A DNA stretch of 64,000 nucleotides, taken from positions 3,121,501-3,185,500 of the forward strand of contig CM044956.1 in the NCBI GenBank assembly GCA_024516035.1, in the 5' to 3' direction. Under the pieces are notes generated by a model. The model saw only the letters and a list, made by a program, of their open reading frames with translations, did not search any database and was not told the origin of the DNA. The position numbers were made by a program, and so were the translations under genes. Source of the stretch: Bactericera cockerelli (lineage: Eukaryota > Arthropoda > Insecta > Hemiptera > Triozidae). This document shows, in pieces, positions 58,301-64,000 of this stretch (its first letter is position 1; every line of letters starts with the position of its first letter).

Positions 58301-59233
58301 CCTGTTCTGGGCTTCGAACACCTTTATCTCTCATATAATAAAGTCCCTTTAAATTTTTATCAGGAATCGTTTCGTGTATTCAGAACTTACAAAAAATGAT
58401 TTTCAAATTTCCACTGTTTCACGTAAAATTTAACAAGGTTTTTGGTCCCGGAAAATCCTTACGATGAACTACTCTTTTGGTAAAGCCAATCAAGCCAGCG
58501 TCGATGGCGCGTTGAATGCACCGGTTCTCGTTGTATCACCGAAGTAAAGTAACGTCCAGCGAGACGAAGACTTCGTGATGCTGGCATTCTGGCCCAACCC
58601 AGGCTGGGTGAGGTTAATGTGGGTACTAGGTTTGTGATTTTCCTGCGAATGGAGGGTAACACCTCCGTCGTGATATGACCAATTGACCATGCAGTTGAAA
58701 GCCCAAATTAAATATAATAAAAAACGCTTGCATACGAGTCTGCAACCATTGGGACATTTTCATCTTTACTATTCAAGGTCCAAAACCCAACTGACCAAAT
58801 TTCGTATTGTGCGCATGACACATACCTTCTCTCTTCTCTCCCTCTACAATTCAATACTTCGCCATTGTGCGCATGACACACACTTTCCCTCTTCTCTCCC
58901 TTTACAATTCAATATTTCGTTACATAATATCGTTACATAATATCGTTACATAATATCGTTACATAATTTCGTTACATAATTTCGTTACATAATTTCGTCA
59001 CATAATTTTGGTTATGTGCCAGAGCAAAGACATGAAAATGTCAAAAAAGCCAATAAAAGAAATTGGTGCAAGTGATCCATTTAAGCTTTTCACTCGCTAA
59101 TTTCAAAGTTACTTAGAGCTTCTCATTGATGGTTAGTTTAAAAAATCCTCACCTTGGGTAGCCCAGCTTGGTGACGTCTGGCAACGTTGTGTAGGGCTGC
59201 ACCCAGCATTCGAATCAGCTTGCTGCCTTCCAT
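52357..59233 (-). CDS. Pyridoxamine 5'-phosphate oxidase-like protein
   Basis: Exons on the minus strand: 59233-59153, 56976-56813, 56050-55951, 53688-53414 and 52489-52357 (TAG), all phase-consistent. Family features in order: DPMHLFKTWF, ASKDGRVNSRSLILRRLDED (FMN-binding RxVLLK-like strand), GFVIMTDARSSKSQDLAENP (matching FFTNYESRKGRELAENP), LWINDVDGLYLARQIRIAGK, and a C-terminal FMDFYESHGLKIADRLKYVR in place of the EFWQGQxxRLHDR block. Family knowledge: PNPO oxidises pyridoxine or pyridoxamine phosphate to pyridoxal phosphate with FMN in the cytosol. The altered C-terminal block suggests an insect paralogue whose activity is not assured. The ATG at 59231-59233 follows an AG acceptor directly, so a further 5' exon is possible. 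The exon ending at 56813 is followed by five extra tandem copies of its donor. Confidence 0.8.
53011..53070 (-). pseudogene. Duplicated fragment of the PNPO-like exon
   Basis: GTCATGGTTACGCTTGTGCG and ATCCACCGGTTGCC repeat exon sequence at 53470-53510. The next bases (CATAAGATACTTA) resemble the donor region at 53400-53412. This is a rearranged copy about 450 bp downstream of its source in the gene's direction. Confidence 0.75.
53091..53352. repeat. Two nested inverted repeats
   Basis: Outer pair GATAAATACTTGTCTTCACT at 53091 and its near complement ending at 53352. Inner hairpin GTTACTACTTGGAGGTCCTA at 53145 with its complement ending at 53205. Both lie in the last intron of the PNPO-like gene. 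Confidence 0.8.
53758..53905 (+). mobile_element. SINE family A
   Basis: AGTAGCTTGATCGATAAGGC, a partly deleted box B (GGTTCAAGTCAAGTCC), body GTAAAGCGAGTTTGAGTGG, and a long A run. Confidence 0.8.
53932..54200 (+). mobile_element. SINE family E
   Basis: GTAGTCACTGTGGCAGAGTG, CTGGGTTCGCTCCCCAGC, body GGGTCCACTCATACCTCGTG and ATTCTGCGTTACCAACTAAA. Confidence 0.8.
54300..54735 (+). repeat. Family X-related repeat, diverged
   Basis: ATGGCTGGTGGACGTTAAAA, CAGGGAGAGCACCAGTGTAT and TATGTGGTTCAGTACGAGCC link it to 49062-49250. Confidence 0.45.
54873..55205. repeat. 164-bp tandem duplication
   Basis: The unit from TTTTTTCGCTTGATATCTAA to GTTTTCAGCACATCAAAAT occurs twice with a period of 164 bp (TCGC at 54883 and 55047) and few differences. 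It lies in an intron of the PNPO-like gene. Confidence 0.85.
55553..55603 (-). mobile_element. SINE family A head, truncated
   Basis: Minus strand AGTAGCTTGATGGATATAGC and ACTTATAACCTGGAGGTCGG. It stops before the body. Confidence 0.6.
56219..56870 (-). repeat. 64-bp tandem array duplicating a splice donor
   Basis: The unit ACTTACTTGGATGCGGTGGA...GCTGGCTACA starts at 56487, 56551, 56615, 56679, 56743 and 56807. A truncated unit at 56219-56276 has been separated by a SINE. On the minus strand each full unit holds the last bases of the exon plus GTAAGT. The unit at 56807 is the donor of the real exon. The rest lie downstream in the intron. Confidence 0.95.
56277..56482 (-). mobile_element. SINE family D with 9-bp TSD inside the 64-bp array
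   Basis: Minus-strand copy (GGTTCGAATCCCACCCAGTG) flanked by TACAACTTA at 56268-56276 and 56483-56491. Confidence 0.9.
57008..57136. mobile_element. Harbinger-like MITE, 129 bp, copy 2
   Basis: GGGCGGAATTAATAGAC ends with TAA flanks at 57005-57007 and 57137-57139. It is the inverted equivalent of 9372-9500 and sits about 30 bp upstream of the exon ending at 56976. A partial third copy is near 62208. Confidence 0.85.
57215..57470. mobile_element. SINE family D fragment joined to a reversed family F SINE
   Basis: GTGCACTGGTAGTCAAGTGG to GTAATTCAG (57216-57262, plus) is followed by a minus-strand family F copy (CAGCCTCTGTGGCGTAACGG on minus, 57268-57467). Confidence 0.7.
57480..57690 (+). mobile_element. 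SINE family D
   Basis: GTCAAGTGGTTCAGGCGATA, GGTTCGAATCCCACCCAGTG, body GTTTGTGACCACATAATAAT to CTTCCACTAAAGAGTGTTAT and a TTATTAT tail. Confidence 0.85.
57862..58135 (-). mobile_element. SINE 3' body interrupted by a pogo-like MITE (57931-58068)
   Basis: The body halves (GAGGGTTTTACTCGCCATTC and TCAATCCCACCCAGCCTGAG) are split by CAGTGGAATCTGGTTACGAG ... CCAGGTTTGACTG with TA on both sides, giving clear nesting. Confidence 0.75.
58548..58705 (+). repeat. Headless SINE 3' body (family F type)
   Basis: CGTGATGCTGGCATTCTGGC, GGGTGAGGTTAATGTGGGTA and GTCGTGATATGACC, matching 47262-47395. Confidence 0.6.
58725..59045. repeat. Dispersed element with 12-bp tandem motif, copy 2
   Basis: Reverse complement of 28860-29095. 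It carries about seven TTCGTTACATAA or ATCGTTACATAA units (58915-58990), a 65-bp internal duplication around GTGCGCATGACACA, and the end CGCTTGCATACGAGTCTGCA. Confidence 0.75.
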
Positions 59234-59334
59234 CTGCAAAATGAGAAAAGTATTGTTTATTTTGTATTTTTTTTTTTTCGAATTGTAAAAAAAAATTTCA
59301 GAATAAAAAATATCGATTCACGATTGTAGATACG

Positions 59335-59560
59335 CCAGCCTCCGTGGTGTAACGCTTGTGACTACTGCCCGTAGTCTAGAGATCTCGAATTCGATGACCG
59401 TTTGGGGGCAGAATATTCTTATTCATTTCCGGCCCTACCCATACTAGGTGAGGTTAATGTGGGTAGCCTGGTACGATTCCCAGCTAACTGGTCACAATAG
59501 ATCTAATCAGGTGGCAGTGTTAATTGTAAGTGCTTCACTGAAAACCCTGCAGAAGGTCAT
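59335..59560 (+). mobile_element. SINE family F
   Basis: CAGCCTCCGTGGTGTAACGC head, GAATTCGATGACCGTTTGGG, then the body TTCCGGCCCTACCCATACTA and AGGTTAATGTGGGTAGCC. Confidence 0.7.
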
Positions 59561-59627
59561 AAAAAATAATAATATTATGAAAAGAGCATTTTGAAATAAA
59601 TTGGTTAAAATTAATTATTTATAACAA

Positions 59628-59843
59628 TTAATAATAATACTCTTTAGTGAAATTTAACCACCATGCGTGGTTAATACTCAAAGCATTTTTCTACCACCTA
59701 ACCCTCAGAGTCTTATTATTATGTGGTCACAAAATCAAATTAATGAGGAAAAATTCGTGCACTGTTTGGGATTCGAACCAACGGATCCCTACGCTACTGG
59801 ATTACCAGACTAGCGCGTTAACAGCATTGACTACCAGTGCACG
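59628..59843 (-). mobile_element. SINE family D
   Basis: Minus strand GTGCACTGGTAGTCAATGCT, GTTGGTTCGAATCCCAAACA, full body and a TTATTA tail. Confidence 0.85.
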
Positions 59844-60296
59844 ATCATTTTACTTCCAATAAATTCTAATATGAGAATTTTTTTCCCCATTTATTTTTTC
59901 TTATTTCTGGACGATTCATTAACTCATGAGCAACTTTTTTGGTCTGTTTTTTTTCACCTCTTTCTGACAGTAACCCGACTGGACTAAAGTGCTTTCCAAT
60001 TAATTACATAGTATTCTACTATTTGGAATTTTTCGCTCTCACACGCTACTAAGAGTATAACCGTATGTACTTTCTGATTAGTTATCTAATATGTAGTGAG
60101 TGGCCAGTCTCTAGCTACTCATGAATACAAAATGCTAGTTATTTTCTTTTGTTGAACTTTGGGCAACGACAAATATCTCTTCATCGTTGGTGACTTGTCT
60201 TACTTCCGAGCTGTATAGTAATAGCTGGTGTGGATTATAGTGTACTATAAACTATTCTTCAAATTACAAAAATTAGTAGGTACTATATAAAACAGT

Positions 60297-60505
60297 TGTC
60301 TGCAACCTTTTCTCCATCACGGTACCCTTTCTTTGACTTCTTAGCCCAGCGGCACCCCAGGAGAGAAAAAAGTCATAGGGACCTTGCAGGCCTGTATTGA
60401 GAGTATTCAGATGATGAAAAACGTCAGCTAAGTAGGCCAATTTAGTTCTCGCGGCACCCCCTGAAGGTAACTCTCGGCACCCCGGTTGCGGAACCTCTAA
60501 TATAA
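60297..60505 (-). pseudogene. hAT-derived element with a transposase fragment
   Basis: Minus-strand translation contains KLAYLADVFHHLNTLNTGLQG, the LADIFxHLNxLNxxLQG block of ZBED5/SCAND3-type hAT transposases. Flanks GCAACCTTTTCTCCATCACG and GGTGCCGAGAGTTACC (minus) are like internal-deletion hAT ends. No intact frame. Confidence 0.65.
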
Positions 60506-60894
60506 AAAAATAAAGAACTTTTTTGTGACAATAATCCCTCAATGATAAAACACTGTCTTGGCGAAGAAGTTTTTTGTCAAACCATCATGGTTTGTCAAAA
60601 AAGATGTTCTTTTCTCATTATCTTAGAGCTTAGACAATTACTTTGGAAATTTATGTATCTTTTAAACAACAAAAGTGTTTCTAAATTCTGGTGTTTTTAT
60701 TTTTAAGAGTTTTAAAATACTAAATAGTTTTGTTCGAGGGACTTAAAAGGACGGTAGTAGCTTCTTCATTTGAGGTTTTATACTAATGAAAAAAAAACTA
60801 GTAGTTCTGAGCCACTGTAAACCTCACACAGATTCTACGTATATTATCGAATTATAAATGTCATATCAAGCATGAGGACATCGAGACTTTTCAT

Positions 60895-61255
60895 TCAATA
60901 CCCCACTCGATGGGTTTTGATTAAAAAATATCAAAAGTCCTTTATTTTTGGGCCCTTTTTCGATTTTTTACCACAGTGCGGCCCCCTTAGCTTTCACGAT
61001 CACTAAATTTCACTACTGAAATCATATTCTATTTTCAACGACTCTAGAAAATTTCGAGAGCGTTGTTTTATTCAATAATTTAAAAAAAAAATCATTTTTA
61101 ATTTCACCTAAACGGCCCCCATGTGGCCTCGAGTGGCCTAAATTGACCCACAAATTAAAATGGTAAAATTCTCGGACCCCAATAAATATGTATACTAAAT
61201 TTCAACAATTTTGAAGAATCCGGTCGGGAGTTATTCTTACATATAGGTACCTAAA
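60895..61255. repeat. Dispersed repeat (reverse copy of 23840-24230)
   Basis: CGATTTTTTACCACAGTGCG, CACGATCACTAAATTTCACT, GGACCCCAATAAATATGTAT and CAATTTTGAAGAATCCGGTC match the complement of the first copy. It ends about 15 bp before the odorant receptor ATG. Confidence 0.65.
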
Positions 61256-61270
61256 GTTAAAAAAAAAAAT

Positions 61271-63829
61271 ATGAGGAAGTTTCCTAAGAACGGGCACTTC
61301 AAAATATTGGTTCTGCTACACCACTTCGGCCTCCTCAGCCTACCCAACTACTACGAGGCTGAGTGGAAGAACTGGGTGCACAGGAATTGCTACAGGAACG
61401 GCGTTTTCCTGCTACAAATCTCGCTGGCCATCTGTCAGACCATACTGACCTTCCGCTATGCTGTACACGAGTTATCGCAGTTCTTACAGAGGTAAGTATG
61501 TAAGTATAATAATATCGCCTTATTTTACTGCCCAATTAGGACTAATAAGTCCCATTATTTTTAATGGAATTACATTCCAACATTAATTACATTCCAGCAG
61601 TCATTCTTATTTCATTTATATTATTGTTTTAACCTCCCATTAGCTGGAACTCGCAAACAGTTACTCAAATAACTCATCTAGAATGATTGGGGCCGGAATA
61701 GAATGACATCAGAAGGTTCAACCAGCTACTCAAATTACTCACCTAGAATGGTTGGGGCCGGGAATATAATGACTGGCATCACGAAGGTTCGAATTAGAAT
61801 GGTCACCTATCCAAGTTCTAATCCAGCTGGACGTTGCTTAATTTCAGTGACTGAATGCGACCTGGTATTGTGCCATGTACCTTCGTATTTACCAAGAATT
61901 TTTTTTTACCAATTATTCAATGTGGTTAAGGCGCTAGACTTGTAATGTAAACAAGCTAGCTCGTGGATCCATGATCTGTGGATCGGATCCCAAAGCTTGG
62001 ATTTTTCCTCATCTATTTGAGACATGCAATGCTCATATGAAAGTTTAATAAGACCGGAAATAATGGAAATTCAAAGAACACAAATACAACTTCGTGATGC
62101 TAATGCAAACTAATTTTAGAATTTTAAGTTTGCAACTAACTCTCATTTGACCTGGAAATCGTTCTCTTAATTCGAGGTGTCTCTTAAATCCAGCTCTCTT
62201 ACATTCAGGGCGAAATTAATAGACAAATTCTATATCGCAAGTCATTAATTGCTAAGCGTCGGTTTTCCCCTTTCTTACACAGTACGCAATCATCCGACCT
62301 GAACACCAGGCATGGCCATAAATGTATTTTCCTAACTCTACTGAAGGCAGTCTGGCTGGGGGACTATAAAACAGGGAGTAGACCAGCATTGGCTTGGTTC
62401 TGGGAGCCTCCTTGTCAATTATTAGCCTCCTTGTAAAGACAGTGGTAGTAGTGCTGAGTCATTCCTCCTCTCTCTGGGTACCATCGTTCACGATGACGCC
62501 ACCCTATGATGATGACTGAAGGCAGAGGCATGGCCATAAATATATTTTCCTAACCCTACTCAAACCCGAGCCATGGTCTTAAATGTATTTTCCAAACTCC
62601 ACTTCAATTGATCTAAAACTAAAAAACCAAATCTAAAAAAATCACAAGTTTAAATGAGGTACTAACTTGTGATTCACAATGTATAAAAAAAATACTTGTC
62701 TCATATTTTTTCAAATGGCTCAAGTGATGAATTTTTTTGATCCCTACGCAAGTAAAAGAACCTTTTTTAATTGCATTTTAACCCAACTAATGAACTCCAG
62801 AGTCTCGACCCAGCCATAAATTTTTAGTCTCATTCTTGCAGTATGAACAGAGTATTGTATTGTATTGCATTGCATTGCAGTGTATTGTATTGCAGTGTAT
62901 TGTATTGTATTGCATTGCAGTGTATTGTATTGTTTTCAGAATGTTCGAGATGTTCGTGTTTCAAATGATCATTCCACGGGGCATCATCTACAGCATGAAA
63001 CTGGAGTCTACCCTCACCTTGCTGCACAGAATGGACACCATTTTCTCCCGAGCTGACCGGACTATTCACGACAAGTATCGCAAGAAAGAGTGGTACATTC
63101 TAGCCTACTACGCGGCTATGTTTGCCGTCCTGTATGCGGTCATTATTGTGGACACTTTTCTGCCGGCGCAGGTAAGTCTCTCCGTGGCTCAGTGGTTAAG
63201 AGCATTTGCTACTGACCCGGAGGTTGCAGGTTCGAATCCCGGCCGGAGCGAAAATTTGTGATTGCAATTTTCCGATTCCGTTTCCGGAATGGCATGGATG
63301 TAAAGGTAATGTACCCTGAAGTAATGCGAAAGCGGTTCCGGGGCACATTTACCTTTTTTTTAAAGTAAGTCTCTAGCCGTATTTTTCTTTCTAACCAAAG
63401 TGGTGGATTCGAATGAAATAAAATTGACAAACTGGAAGAAAGTCTCATTGTACTTTTGGAAGAGGAAAAATCTTCTTTCAGTTTGGTTAACCAAAATGGA
63501 TTTATAAAATTCTCGCTTCCATTTCTTTTATAGGTTAAGTTTTCATTTTCCATTGTTTATCTTTAAAATTACCGAAACGCATTTTCTTTCGCGAATAGTG
63601 GGGAAGCTAAACTTGGAAGTTAATACCTTAGGAAGTTAAAACCTTTTCTCTCCAGGAAACAGTGGTTCTCATGGCAAGACTGTACCACCGCACAGAGCCT
63701 GTTAAATTATTCCCGGTCATGATTTGGGTACCCCTGATCGACACTAACGAGTTGACTGGCTTCATCTTCATCTACATTCTAGAGATCTACTGGATCATCA
63801 CGATTGCCGCTGTGTTCTCAGCAACTTTG
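61271..63829 (+). CDS. Insect odorant receptor (7tm_6 family), 5' part
   Basis: Exons 61271-61491 (ATG), 62940-63171 and 63656-63829, phase-consistent, with the gene running past the window. The 209 codons seen begin MRKFPKNGHFKILVLLHHFG. They include VHRNCYRNGVFLLQISLAIC (first membrane helix, with basic residues before it), MFEMFVFQMIIPRGIIYSMK, DKYRKKEWYILAYYAAMFAV and LYAVIIVDTF (third helix region), then KLFPVMIWVPLIDTNELTGF and IYILEIYWIITIAAVFSATL, the DPW-like extracellular segment and fourth helix typical of odorant receptors. Family knowledge: such receptors pair with Orco as ligand-gated channels in antennal neurons. It is not Orco, whose sequence is far more conserved. Introns 1 and 2 each have repeats placed on a splice site. 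Confidence 0.85.
62145..62300. repeat. Fragments of two MITE families
   Basis: GACCTGGAAATCGTTCTCTT at 62150 is a pogo-like MITE end. AGGGCGAAATTAATAGACAA at 62207 with CTTACACAGTACGCAATC at 62274 is a decayed Harbinger-like MITE. They lie in the odorant receptor intron 1. Confidence 0.5.
62345..62515 (+). repeat. Family X repeat
   Basis: GTCTGGCTGGGGGACTATAA, GACCAGCATTGGCTTGGTTC, ACCATCGTTCACGATGACGC. The flanks share CTGAAGGCAG / ACTGAAGGCAG (about 62340 and 62514), a probable target-site duplication. Confidence 0.75.
62853..62932 (+). repeat. Pentamer microsatellite before a splice acceptor
   Basis: TATTG/CATTG pentamers with repeated TGCAG. The array runs into TGTTTTCAG, the acceptor of the exon at 62940. 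Confidence 0.9.
63182..63364 (+). mobile_element. SINE family G inserted at a splice donor, 10-bp TSD
   Basis: CCGTGGCTCAGTGGTTAAGA, GGTTCGAATCCCGGCCGGAG, body GGAATGGCATGGATGTAAAG and a T run. It is flanked by GTAAGTCTCT at 63172-63181 and 63365-63374. The left copy is the intron donor. Confidence 0.95.
63378..63610. mobile_element. MITE with CGTATTTTTCTTTCTAAC end, copy 2
   Basis: GCCGTATTTTTCTTTCTAAC at 63378 and internal TTTGGTTAAC/GATAAACAATGG-like sequence related to the inverse of 45247-45531. The right end is degraded. Confidence 0.5.
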
Positions 63830-63925
63830 GTGAATTTTCTTTCATTTACTTTATCTGCAAGCTCGAAAGAAGGCCGCAAATTTTTCACATGAGTTGTGCT
63901 CTATCAACGGTCCATTTCTCTGTCT

Positions 63926-64000
63926 GTCCCGGTAGCTCAGTAGTAAAGGCTTTGTCGCCCGCCCGGCGTTGAGGTTTTCCCCCTTTGTTGAGGTGTTATT
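63926..64000 (+). mobile_element. SINE family C, cut by window end
   Basis: GTCCCGGTAGCTCAGTAGTA head matching 4301. The sequence leaves the window before the body. Confidence 0.6.

Noticed and set aside
58915..58990. CRISPR-like array of 12-bp repeats
   Set aside because: The units are directly tandem without spacers, in an insect repeat element.
63182..63255. Possible tRNA gene in the odorant receptor intron
   Set aside because: Good A and B boxes, but flanking target-site duplication and shared body with 5672-5845 show it is a SINE.

Overview
This 64 kb window is nuclear DNA of an insect. Genes are split by GT-AG introns on both strands, a 7tm_6-type odorant receptor lies at the right edge, and the space between exons is AT-rich and packed with tRNA-headed SINEs, MITEs, foldback elements and a jockey/CR1-like LINE. 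I could not name the species. A hemipteran-like, repeat-rich genome is my guess only.

Left to right the genes are: the last three coding exons of a GPI-remodelling metallophosphoesterase (MPPE1/PGAP5, +, 203-2520); LRR1, a CUL2 substrate-receptor homologue (-, 4592-8152, six exons, complete); HMBS, porphobilinogen deaminase (+, 9003-20647, seven coding exons, complete), whose fourth coding intron holds an intronless Wee1-type kinase gene (+, 12909-14501); TOMM20 (-, 26043-29611) with a duplicated second-exon copy downstream of it (23417-23700); an unidentified small protein gene (+, 31746-34906) whose last exon is split by a 1.7 kb TA-flanked transposon; a frameshifted LINE (36725-41338); an FBXO22-like F-box/FIST gene (+, 42435-50133, first exon not found); a PNPO-like pyridoxamine-phosphate oxidase gene (-, 52357-59233); and an odorant receptor (+, from 61271, running out of the window). 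I assembled the exons by hand from reading-frame phase, splice consensus and family knowledge. In LRR1, HMBS and TOMM20 every junction keeps phase and the totals (417, 361 and 152 codons) are close to the known family lengths.

The neighbouring genes share no evident pathway. The most striking feature is how often repeats sit on functional gene borders. There is a 64-bp tandem array that multiplies a splice donor (PNPO-like), a SINE whose target-site duplication duplicates a splice donor (odorant receptor), a minisatellite that supplies a splice acceptor (HMBS exon 5), a minisatellite that starts inside the last codons and stop of HMBS, a pentamer microsatellite ending in a splice acceptor (odorant receptor), and an in-frame heptad minisatellite within coding sequence (FBXO22-like). 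A Tc1/mariner-ended element sits inside a coding exon, and its own ends carry splice-like sites that would remove nearly all of it in frame.

No CRISPR array, operon, phage or bacterial feature was seen. No intact tRNA or rRNA gene was recognised; the tRNA-like boxes all belong to SINEs.
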